Shown here in pieces: positions 28,391 to 36,900 of a stretch of 64,000 nt of DNA. The position numbers and the translations under genes are program-made. The first letter of the stretch is position 1. Every line of letters begins with the position of its first letter. The DNA comes from Colletes latitarsis (Eukaryota; Arthropoda; Insecta; Hymenoptera; Colletidae), in the NCBI RefSeq assembly GCF_051014445.1, contig NW_027488366.1, forward strand, positions 12,604,001 to 12,668,000. Direction: 5' to 3'. The notes beneath the pieces were generated by a model that ran no database searches, had not been told where the DNA came from, and saw nothing but the letters and a program-made list of their open reading frames with translations.

Positions 28391-28871
28391 GCAAGTTTAG
28401 TCTGGGATAGGTCTGGGATTTGATCTCATCAGACTCATACTTTCGCGTTTTTCACATACTTTTTGAACAGATCCGGGGTTTTTTCTGGTTTGGATCACGT
28501 AGTAGTGTGGTACCACACTGAAACAGTCAATTAAACCTGGTTTTGATCAATATTTTAGAGAATAATTCATGTTAGGTCTAGGTTAGGTCTGGGACTTGCT
28601 CTCATCAGGCTCATTCTTTCGCATATTTCTCATACTTGATGGCTAGATGCTGGGCTTTTTCTGGTTTGCATCACGTAGTAATGAAGTACAACACTGAAAC
28701 AGTCAATTAAACCTGGTTTCCATCAATATCTTAGAGGACAACGCAAGTTAGGTCTGGGATAGGTCTGGGATTTGCCCTCATCAGGCTCAAACGTTCCGCG
28801 TTTTTCACATACTTTTTGAACAGATCCTGGGTTTTTTCTGGTTTGGATCACGTAGTAGTGTGGTACCACAC
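28391..28871 (+). repeat. Last left-arm monomers before the retroelement
   Basis: Two full monomers and one partial monomer in TTAGG orientation run up to the retroelement. The final monomer is of the CGTTTTTCACATAC class and stops inside the palindromic core, after GTGGTACCACAC. It carries private changes (AAACGTTCCGCG) not seen in neighbours. Confidence 0.85.
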
Positions 28872-28872
28872 G
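28857..28872. other. 5' junction of outer retroelement within a satellite palindrome
   Basis: The satellite reads AGTGTGGTACCACAC up to 28871, where the normal next base is T followed by GAAACAG. Instead the GC-rich element begins at 28872 with GGTGTCGGGTTGGC. The intact satellite form AGTGTGGTACCACACT is a perfect 16-bp palindrome. The element therefore joins the satellite one base short of the palindrome's end, and no target-site duplication of this flank is found at the 3' side. Confidence 0.85.
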
Positions 28873-31497
28873 GTGTCGGGTTGGCACGTGGTCGCGGGGG
28901 CAGAGACACTCTCCGATCACCGGTACATCCGGATGGAGGTCTCTGCCGCCGCGAGTGCATCCCGACACGGCCGCCTGCGTGGCACCCCACCACGCCGCTG
29001 GGCGCTTCGGCGCCTGGACAAGGACGCCCTGATGGCAGCTGCCCTCGCTGCAACTTGGCCGCAGGGAGCGGCTGAGTTGCCGAGCATAGAGGAGGAGGTC
29101 GCCCGGCTCGGAGCATTGGTCGCGGGTATTTGCGACGCGGCGATGCCTCGGGTCGGGCGGGCTTCTCCTCGCCGGGCGGTGTACTGGTGGTCGGACGCGA
29201 TCGCGGAGTTGCGAGTCGCGACTGTCCGCGCCCGACGCCAGTACACCCGCGCGCGCCGTCGTCAACGTACAGGCGACGGCGTGGCGCGAGCGAGGGCAGC
29301 TGATGACATGTATGGAGCATACCGCGTGGCGCGGGTTGCTCTGCAGGTCGCCATCAAACGGGCCAAGACCCAGGCATGGAAGGAGCTCCTCCAGACCCTT
29401 GATGACGATCCATGGGGGCGCCCATATAAGGTGGTGCTGAATAAGCTCCGCCCGTGGGCGCCCCCCGTCACCGAGGGTCTTGACCCCTGGCTGCTGGAGG
29501 ACGTGGTCAATACACTCTTCCCAATTGGGGAGAGGGGACCGCGTCCTCCGGCGGCGGCGGCTGTCCCAGTGGAGTGGACGGCCGAGCTGGGGGTCACGCA
29601 GGAGGAGCTGGCAGCGGCCATCAGACGGCTCGGGGTTCGTAACACGGCCCCGGGTCCGGATGGTGTGCCCGGCCGGGTTTGGGTCTTGACCCAGGGCGTC
29701 CTTGGGGCCGACCTCAGGCGGTTGTTCGACAGCTGCCTGAGGGACGGGCGATTCCCCCCCAGTTGGAAGGTGGCGAGGATGGTCCTCCTCCGGAAGGAGG
29801 GTCGGCCCGCGGAGTCTCCCTCCGCATACCGGCCCATTTGTCTCCTCGACGAGGTGGGCAAGCTCTTCCAGCGGGTGATTGCTGCCCGCCTCGTCGAGCA
29901 CCTGTCGCGGGGTGATCCCGGTCTGGCCGACTGCCAGTTCGGTTTCCGGGGGGGCCGATCGACTATCGACGCGATAGGTCGTGTGAGGGCCCTCACGGAG
30001 TCGGCCGTCTCCCGGGGAGGGTTGGCGTTGGCGGTATCGCTGGATATTGCGAACGCGTTTAACACCCTTCCCTGGGGGGAGATACGGAGGGGGCTCGAAT
30101 ATCATCGAGTCCCCCCTTGTCTCAGGGCGGTCGTCGGGGATTATCTCCGCGGCAGGTGGATCGAGTATCCGGGCCGGGATGGTGATATGCGGAGGGAGGT
30201 GTACTGCGGTGTTCCGCAGGGGTCGGTCCTCGGGCCACTCCTGTGGAACATGGCGTACGACTCGGTGTTGCGGGCCGGCCTCCCCGACGGCGTCAGCACG
30301 GTGTGTTATACGGATGACACACTGGTGCTGGCCGTCGGGGCGCACTGGGGGAGGGCCATGCGCCGCGCGGAGGAGGGGTCGCAACGCGTCGTCGACCGGA
30401 TCAGGGGGATGGGGATGACGGTGGCGGTCCATAAGACCGAGGTGATTGCGTTTCATTCACCTCGGCAGGATCCGCCACCCCCTCTGATCCGGGTGGGTGG
30501 GGCTGACATCGAGGTGAAGCCCCAGATCAGGTATCTAGGGCTGATCCTCGATAGCCACTGGCGTTTCGAGGAGCATTTCCGATGCCTGGTCCCCCGGTTG
30601 GAAAGGATGGTTGCGGCTCTGGGCCGGATCCTGCCCAACCTGGGGGGCCCGGCGGGCCGAGTTCGTCGCCTCTATGTGGCAATAGTCCAGTCGGTGGCCC
30701 TATACGGGGCCCCCGTCTGGGCGGACGACCTGGCTGCCTCCCGGCGCAGCATGACTATGCTGCGTCGGGTGCAGAGGCGCATGGCGCTCAGGGTCGTCCG
30801 CGGGTATCGGACCGTGTCACATGAGGCGGCGACGGTTCTAGCGGGGATGCCGCCCTTGGACCTGCTCGCGCGGTCGCACGCGGTGATGTATCGGCACCGC
30901 GTCGACCGTCGCGCGGGGGTGGGGGCGGTCCCGGGCGGGCAGGAACCTGCTTGGGGCGATTTGAAGCGCCAGGCCCGGCAGTCCGTGTTGCTCGCGTGGC
31001 AGGAGCGGCTGGCTCTGCCAACCGCGGGGCACCGGACTGTCGGGGCGGTTCGGCCACTCCTGAAGGAGTGGCTGGACAGAGGCCATGGCAGCCTCACCTA
31101 CCGGATGGCACAGGTGTTTTCCGGGCATGGCAGCTTCGGAAGATACCTGTGCCGGATAGGGAAGGAGCCGACGGCGCGTTGCTGCCACTGCGACGCGGAG
31201 CAGGACACGGCGGATCATACCCTGGAGGTATGCCCCGCGTGGGAGGGGGAGCGCCGTGTCCTGGTCGGCGTCGTCGGGCGGGATGTCTCGCTGCCGGGCG
31301 TGGTGCGCGCCATGCTCGGCAGCGAGGAGAAGTGGAGGGCCGTGGCCTCCTTCTGCGAGAACGTAATGTTGCAGAAGGAGGCCGCGGGGAGGGAGCGCGA
31401 GGTTCAGCGGCGCGCTGAAGCTCGCGCTCGTGCGGTGGCCCGAGGTCGTCGCCCGGTCGCGAGGCGTCGCGGGCGGCCGCCTCGGCGTGGCGGATGA
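28872..31497 (+). pseudogene. ORF2-like polyprotein remnant (endonuclease tail, reverse transcriptase, CCHC knuckle), 5'-truncated
   Basis: In life this protein nicks the target and copies the element RNA onto it. An open frame of about 893 codons runs from 28816 to the stop at 31497, but its first 19 codons are satellite and it opens with TTG. The first in-frame ATG is at 28933. Counting from 28816: SDHRYI at 33-38 is the end of the endonuclease; NTAPGPDG at 276-283 is an RT fingers motif; SLDIANAF at 408-415 holds the motif A aspartate (410); GVPQGSVLGP is motif B; CYTDD at 497-501 is the catalytic box, with Thr where Ala is usual and where the inner copy has Ala; YLGLILD follows. C789, C792, H801 and C806 form C-x2-C-x8-H-x4-C. 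Most of the endonuclease and any ORF1 are missing. There is no internal stop or frameshift, which suggests a recent insertion. It is not expected to be functional. Confidence 0.9.
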
Positions 31498-31777
31498 CCT
31501 AGGCTGGGAGGGGGGTCCTGAGGGGACCCTCCTCCCGCCAAGCGGCGCCGGGTCGGACCGGATGGGGGTAGGAGTGCCTCCCCCTACCGGTCCGACGCAA
31601 GGGGAGGCACCCTCGGCGGTATGGTGCGGCCATGAACGCCCGGCCGCCGAGGGGTGGAAACGGGGTCGCGGGCGGTTGCGAGTTGGGGCTCGCAGCCGCC
31701 ACTAAACGCGGCCCTGGGACGGATAGCGGCGGGATGGAGTGGCCCCGTCCCGCCGCTATGAGGCAGTGTGTCTACTG
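31498..31777 (+). other. Outer element 3' UTR, proximal part with four stem-loops
   Basis: Four GC-rich inverted repeats follow the stop codon: 31506-31519 with 31523-31536 (14 pairs, two G-U); 31552-31561 with 31587-31596 (10 pairs); 31610-31619 with 31644-31653 (10 pairs); and 31723-31737 with 31745-31759 (15 pairs, one G-U). All recur 1,668 bp downstream in the inner copy. In R1/R2-type elements 3' UTR structure can be the recognition site for the reverse transcriptase; that role is an inference here. Confidence 0.75.
31766..31777 (+). repeat. Target-site duplication, left copy (inner element)
   Basis: GTGTGTCTACTG lies at the point where the outer 3' UTR stops and the inner, truncated element starts. 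The same 12 bases occur immediately after the inner poly(A) at 33705-33716, followed by the expected continuation of the outer UTR. The preceding A at 31765 could make the duplication 13 bp, but this is ambiguous because the other copy is preceded by the A-tail. Confidence 0.88.
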
Positions 31778-33165
31778 TCCCCCCTTGTCTCAGGGCGGTC
31801 GTCGGGGATTATCTCCGCGGCAGGTGGATCGAGTATCCGGGCCGGGATGGTGATATGCGGAGGGAGGTGTACTGCGGTGTTCCGCAGGGGTCGGTCCTCG
31901 GGCCACTCCTGTGGAACATCGCGTACGACTCGGTGTTGCGGGCCGGCCTCCCCGACGGCGTCAGCACGGTGTGTTATGCGGATGACACACTGGTGCTGGC
32001 CGTCGGGGCGCACTGGGGGAGGGCCATGCGTCGCGCGGAGGAGGGGTCGCAACGCGTCGTCGACCGGATCAGGGGGATGGGGATGACGGTGGCGGTCCAT
32101 AAGACCGAGGTGATTGCGTTTCATTCACCTCGGCAGGATCCGCCACCCCCTCTGATCCGGGTGGGTGGGGCTGACATCGAGGTGAAGCCCCAGATAAGGT
32201 ATCTAGGGCTGATCCTCGATAGCCACTGGCGTTTCGAGGTGCATTTCCGCTGTCTGGTCCCCCGGTTGGAAAGGATGGTTGCGGCTCTGGGCCGAATCCT
32301 GCCCAACCTGGGGGGCCCGGCGGGCCGAGTTCGTCGCCTCTATGTGGCAATGGTACAGTCGGTGGCCCTATACGGGGCCCCCGTCTGGGCGGACGACCTG
32401 GCTGCCTCCCGGCGCAGCATGACTATGCTGCGTCGGGTGCAGAGGCGCATGGCGCTCAGGGTCGTCCGCGGGTATCGGACCATGTCACATGAGGCGGCGA
32501 CGGTTCTAGCGGGGATGCCGCCCATGGACCTGCTCGCGCGGTCGCACGCGGTGATGTACCGGCACCGCGTCGACCGTCGCGCGGGGGTGGGGGCGGTCCC
32601 GGGCGGGCAGGAACCTGCTTGGGGCGATTTGAAGCGCCAGGCCCGGCAGTCCGTGTTGCTCGCGTGGCAGGAGCGGCTGGCTCTGCCAACCGCGGGGCAC
32701 CGGACTGTCGGGGCGGTTCGGCCACTCCTGAAGGAGTGGCTGGACAGAGGCCATGGCAGCCTCACCTACCGGATGGCACAGGTATTTTCCGGGCATGGCA
32801 GCTTCGGAAGATACCTGTGCCGGATAGGGAAGGAGCCGACGGCGCGTTGCTGCCACTGCGACGCTGAGCAGGACACGGCGGATCATACCCTGGAGGTATG
32901 CCCCGCGTGGGAGGGGGAGCGCCGTGTCCTGGTCGGCGTCGTCGGGCGGGATGTCTCGCTGCCGGGCGTGGTGCGCGCCATGCTCGGCAGCGAGGAGAAG
33001 TGGAGGGCCGTGGCCTCCTTCTGCGAGAACGTAATGTTGCAGAAGGAGGCCGCGGGGAGGGAGCGCGAGCTTCAGCGGCGCGCTGAAGCTCGCGCTCGTG
33101 CGGTGGCCCGAGGTCGTCGCCCGGTCGCGAGGCGTCGCGGGCGGCCGCCTCGGCGTGGCGGATGA
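31778..33165 (+). pseudogene. Reverse transcriptase C-terminal half, 5'-truncated (inner copy)
   Basis: The frame is open from the junction to a stop at 33165, with no internal stop. It begins at the residues PPCLRAVVGDY, equivalent to about residue 432 of the outer frame. It therefore lacks the endonuclease, the fingers motif and the motif A aspartate, but keeps motif B (GVPQGSVLGP), an intact CYADD box, the thumb region and the C-terminal C-x2-C-x8-H-x4-C knuckle. The longest predicted frame starts with GTG at 31768 inside the outer 3' UTR, which is not a credible eukaryotic start. Differences from the outer protein include Ala for Thr in the catalytic box and Ile for Met in WNMAYDS. Non-functional by truncation. 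Confidence 0.88.
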
Positions 33166-33681
33166 CCTAGGCTGGGAGGGGGGTCCTGAGGGGACCCTCC
33201 TCCCGCCAGGCGGCGCCGGGTCGGACCGGTTGGGGGTAGAAGTGCCTCCCCCTACCGGTCCGACGCAAGGGGAGGCACCCTCGGCGGTCTGGTGCGGCCA
33301 TGAACGCCCGGCCGCCGAGGGGTGGAAACGGGGTCGCGGGCGGTTGCGAGTTGGGGCTCGCAGCCGCCACTAAACGCGGCCCCGGGACGGATAGCGGCGG
33401 GATGGAGTGGCCCCGTCCCGCCGCTATGAGGCAGTGTGTCTACTGGGGGGACCGATTGTCACCCCGGGGGATGGGCGCGAAAGCGCGGGCACGGGGAGGA
33501 TACCGGAAGAATGCTTCGAGCGATTCCCGGTATCCTCCCAAAGCGTGCCGAAGGGTCACCGTGGGGTTTTTAGTGGGTAGGTCCCGCGCCTGTCGTTGTA
33601 CGGGCGCGGGGAATCCCACACACCCCTCCCACCTCTCCCCAAGGAGGTGGGAGGGAGTCTTTCGAAGATTTTCCCCACGAC
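33166..33681 (+). other. Inner element 3' UTR, the only uninterrupted copy in the window
   Basis: The UTR is about 516 nt before the tail. Besides the four proximal hairpins (same spacing as 31506-31759, shifted by 1,668) it has: a GCGC-GAAA-GCGC tetraloop hairpin at 33475-33486; a 13-bp perfect stem 33494-33506 with 33527-33539, whose loop can pair further; a 33583-33590 with 33603-33610 stem extended by GTGGG/CCCAC at 33573-33577 and 33615-33619; and a 12-bp perfect stem 33624-33635 with 33644-33655 just before the tail. No clear AATAAA signal is seen. Confidence 0.78.
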
Positions 33682-33704
33682 AAAAAAAAAAAAAAAAAAA
33701 AAAA
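33682..33704 (+). other. Poly(A) tail of inner element (23 A)
   Basis: Twenty-three uninterrupted adenines follow CCCCACGAC and are followed by the target-site duplication. An unbroken tail suggests a young insertion. Confidence 0.93.
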
Positions 33705-33716
33705 GTGTGTCTACTG
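33705..33716 (+). repeat. Target-site duplication, right copy (inner element)
   Basis: GTGTGTCTACTG directly follows the inner A-tail and continues GGGGGACCGATTGTC, as in the uninterrupted UTR at 33434-33460. It marks where the outer 3' UTR resumes. Confidence 0.88.
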
Positions 33717-33952
33717 GGGGGACCGATTGTCCCCCCGGGGGATGGGCGCGAAAGCGCGGGCACGGGGAGGATACCGGAAGAATGCTTCGAGCGATTCCCA
33801 GTATCCTCCCAAAGCGTGCCGAAGGGTCACCGTGGGGTTTTTAGTGGGTAGGTCCCGCGCCTGTCGCTGTACGGGCGCGGGGAATCCCACACACCCCTCC
33901 CACCTCTCCCCAAGGAGGTGTGAGGGAGTCTTTCGAAGATTTTCCCCACGAC
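33717..33952 (+). other. Outer element 3' UTR, distal part
   Basis: This matches the inner UTR from 33446 onward at an offset of 271 bp, with about four base differences. It carries the tetraloop hairpin, the long stem (here with one mismatch, CCCAGTATCC against the intact CCCGGTATCC), the CCCGCGCC stem and the terminal stem (one mismatch, GAGGTGTGAGGG). The differences show that it belongs to a separate element copy. Confidence 0.82.

Positions 33953-33980
<28 letters not shown>
33953..33980 (+). other. Poly(A) tail of outer element (28 A) and 3' junction
   Basis: Twenty-eight uninterrupted adenines end at the satellite word GTATGAGTCTGATGAG in the reversed array. In intact monomers this word is preceded by GCGAAA, so up to three of the adenines could belong to the target. 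The geometry fits priming of reverse transcription from a T-run on the opposite strand. Confidence 0.92.
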
Positions 33981-33983
<3 letters not shown>

Positions 33984-36900
33984 TGAGTCTGATGAGTGAA
34001 AATCCCAGGGCTAACCTAGACCTAACATGCGTTATCCTCTATAATATTGATGGAAACCAGGTTTAATTGACTGTTTCAGTGTGGTCCCACATTACTACGT
34101 GATCCAAACCAGAAAAAACCCAGGATCTGTTCAACATGTATGTGAAAAACGCGAAAGTATGAGCCTGATGTGGGCAAATCCCAGACCTATCCCAGACCTA
34201 ACTTGCGTTGTCCTCTAAGATATTGATGGAAACCAGGTTTGATTGACTGTTTCAGTGTTGTACTTCATTACTACGTGATGCAATCCAGAAAAAGCCCAGG
34301 ATCTAGCCATCAAATATGAGAAATATGCGAAAGAATGAGCCTGATGAGAGCAAATCCCAGACCTAACCTAGACCTAACATGAATTATTCTCTAAAATATT
34401 GATCGAAACCAGGTTTAATTGACTGTTTCAGTGTTGTACTTCATTACTACGTGATGCAATCCAGAAAAAGCCCAGGATCTAGCCATCAAGTATGAGAAAT
34501 ATGCGAAAGAATGAGCCTGATGAGAGCAAATCCCAGAGCTTACCTAGACATAACATCAATTATTCTCTAAAATATTGATCAAAACCAGGTTTAATTGACT
34601 GCTTCAGCGTGGTACCACATTACTACGTGATCCAAACCAGAAAAAACCCAGGATCCGTTCAACAAGTATGAGAAGAATGCGAAAGTATGAGCCTGATGAG
34701 TGAAAATCCCAGGCCTAACCTAGACCTAACATGCGTTATCTTCAAAAATATTGATCGAAACCTGGTTTAATCGACTGTTTCAGTGTGGTACCACATTACT
34801 ATGGGATCCAAACCAGAAAATAACCCAGGATCTGTTCAACGAGTATGTGAAGTGTGCGAAAGTAAGAGTCTGATGAGGGCAAATCCCAGACCTATCCCAG
34901 ACCTAACATGCGTTATCCTCTAAAATATTTATCAAGACCAGGTTTAATTGATTGTTTCAGTGTGGTCCCACATTACTACGTGATCCAAACCAGAAAAAAC
35001 CCAGGATCCGTTCAACAAGTATGTGAAGAATGCGAAAGTATGAGTCTGATGAGTGAAAATCCCAGACCTAACCTAGACCTAACATGCGTTATCCTGTAAA
35101 ATGTTGATCCAAACCAGGTTGTATGGACTGTTTCAGTGTGGTACCACACTACTACGTGATCCAAACCAGAAAAAACCCAGGATCTGTTCAACAAGTATGT
35201 GAAAAACGCGAAAGTATGAGCCTGATGTGGGCAAATCCCAGACCTATCCCAGACCTAACTTGCGTTGTCCTCTAAGATATTGATGGAAACCAGGTTTAAT
35301 TGACTGTTTCAGTGTTGTACTTCACTACTACGTGATGCAATCCAGAAAAAGCCCAGGATCTAGCCATCAAGTATGAGAAATATGCGAAAGAATGAGCCTG
35401 ATGAGAGCAAATCCCAGACCTAACCTGGACCTAACATGAATTATTCTCTAATATATTGATCGAAACCAGGTTTAATTGACTGTTTCAGTGTGGTCCCACA
35501 TTACTACGTGATCCAAACCAGAAATAGCCGAGGATCCAGCCATGAAGTATGAGAAATATGCGAAAGTATGAGCCTGATGAGGGCAAATCCTAGACCTAAC
35601 CCAGACCTAACATGCGTTATCCTCTCAAATATTGATCGCAAACAGGTTTAATGGACTGTTTCAGTGTGGTACCACACTACTACGTGATCCAAACCAGAAA
35701 AAACCCAGGATCTGTTCAACAAGTATGTGAAAAACGCGAAAGTATGAGTCTGATGAGGTCAAATCCCAGACCTATCCCAGACTTAACTTGCGTTATCCTT
35801 TAAAATATTGAACGAAACCAGGTTTAATCGACTGTTTCAGCGTGGTACCACATTACTATGTGATACAATCCAGAAACAGCCCAGGATCTACCCATGAAGT
35901 ATGAGAAATATGCGAAAGTATGAGCCTGATGAGGGCAAATCCTAGACCAACCCAAACCTAAAATGCGTTATCCTCTAAAATATTTATCAAGACCAGGTTT
36001 AATTGAATGTTTCAGTGTGGTTCCACATTACTACGTGAACCAAACCAGAAAAAACCCTCGATCAGGTCAACATGTATGTTAAAACTGCGAAAGTATGACC
36101 CTGATGAGAGCAAATCCCAGGCCTAACCTAGACCTAACATGCGTTGTCCTCTAAAATATTGATGGAAACCAGGTTTAATTGACTGCTTCAGTGTTGTACT
36201 TCACTGCTACGTGATGCAATCCAGAGAAAGCCCAGGATCTAGCCATCAAGTATGAGAAATATGCGAAAGAATGAGCCTGATGAGAGCAAATCCCAGACCT
36301 AACCTAGACCTAACATGAATTATTCTCTGAAACATTGATCGAAACCAGGTTTAATTGACCGTCTCAGTGTTGTACTTCATTACTACGTGATGCAATCCAG
36401 AGAAAGCTCAGGATCTAGCCGTCAAGTATGAGAAATATGCGAAAGAATGAGCCTGACGAGAGCAAATCCCAGACCTAACCTAGACCTAACATGAATTATT
36501 CTCTAAAATATTCATCAAAACCAGGTTTAATTGACTGTTTCAGTGTGGTACCACATTACTACGTGACCCAAACCAGAAAAAACCCAGGATCTGCTCAACA
36601 AGTATGTGAAAGACGCGAAAGTATGAGCCTGATGAGGGCAAAGCCCAGACCTATCCCAAACTTAACTTGCGTTATCCTTTAAAATATTGATCAAAACCAG
36701 GTTTAATTGACTGTTTCAGTGTGGTACCACATTGCTACGTGATCCAATCCAGAAATAGCCCAGGATCCAGCCATGAAGTATGAGAAATATGCGAAAGTAT
36801 GAGCCTGATGAGGGCAAATCCTAGACCTAACCCAGCCCTAACATGCGTTATCCTCTAAAATATTTATCAAGATCAGGTTTAATTGATTGTTTCAGTGTGG

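Larger units (their letters stand above)
1..28871 (+). repeat. 176-bp satellite array, left arm (TTAGG strand on top)
   Basis: Uninterrupted head-to-tail satellite. The monomer length of 176 bp is shown directly by an adjacent near-identical pair starting at 10666 and 10842, and by multi-monomer indels of 352 bp. In order, each monomer has a GATAACGCATG or AATAATTCATG box, two TTAGG words in an 11-bp sub-repeat, a CTCATCAGGCTCATAC box, a variable middle segment, a CTGGGTTTTTTCTGG-like box, a GGATCACGTAGTAATG box, the palindromic TGTGGTACCACA core, and an AACCTGGTTTCGATCAATAT box. The DNA is AT-rich compared with the inserted element. There is no gene in this stretch; open frames of 60-81 codons are chance readings. 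Confidence 0.97.
31778..33704 (+). mobile_element. Inner R1-clade retrotransposon, strongly 5'-truncated, nested in the outer copy
   Basis: 31778 onward matches the outer element from 30110 onward at a constant offset of 1,668 bp. It then runs past the point where the outer copy is interrupted, to an A23 tail at 33682-33704. It lies in the same orientation as its host element. I counted about twenty single-base differences from the outer copy over the shared 1.67 kb, so it is a sister copy and not an exact duplicate. The 5' junction shows at most 1 bp of microhomology (G at 31777 and 30109). The A-tail and flanking duplication indicate target-primed reverse transcription, not unequal exchange. 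Confidence 0.88.
28872..33980 (+). mobile_element. Outer R1-clade non-LTR retrotransposon, 5'-truncated, split by a nested copy
   Basis: The outer element is made of 28872-31777 plus about 33717-33980; the intervening 31778-33716 is a second element and its target duplication. It contains the last residues of an AP-type endonuclease, a complete reverse transcriptase region, a C-terminal zinc knuckle, a structured 3' UTR and an A28 tail. There are no LTRs. The high GC content contrasts sharply with the satellite. R1 clade is inferred from the order of endonuclease, RT and CCHC knuckle, the absence of a visible RNase H and the style of the RT motifs; a related clade cannot be excluded by eye. 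The two flanks are satellite in opposite orientations, so the insertion has no ordinary target-site duplication. Confidence 0.88.

Noticed and set aside
28723..30456. 577-codon open frame on the minus strand
   Set aside because: It lies antisense to the reverse transcriptase in GC-rich DNA where stops are rare, continues into satellite, and shows no recognisable motif. It is a shadow of the plus-strand frame.
31768..33165. A 465-residue gene starting at 31768
   Set aside because: The start codon is GTG inside the outer element's 3' UTR. The frame is the tail of a truncated reverse transcriptase.
30110..33445. A simple 1,668-bp tandem duplication inside one retroelement
   Set aside because: It does not explain the A23 tail at 33682-33704 or the 12-bp repeat flanking 31778-33704. 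A nested target-primed insertion explains both.
28872..33980. LTR retrotransposon or endogenous retrovirus
   Set aside because: There are no terminal repeats, protease, integrase or RNase H motifs. The A-tails and 5' truncation are typical of LINE-type elements.
28700..34100. R1 element in its usual 28S rDNA target
   Set aside because: The flanks are satellite, with no ribosomal sequence visible.
28400..34500. Fold-back (mirror) assembly artefact explaining the inverted arms
   Set aside because: The right arm is not the reverse complement of the left arm. Only about two monomer classes next to the element match in order, then they diverge; the 11.2-kb, 1,167-bp and 111-bp-monomer features of the left arm are not seen on the right. 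A misjoin of two different arrays is still possible.
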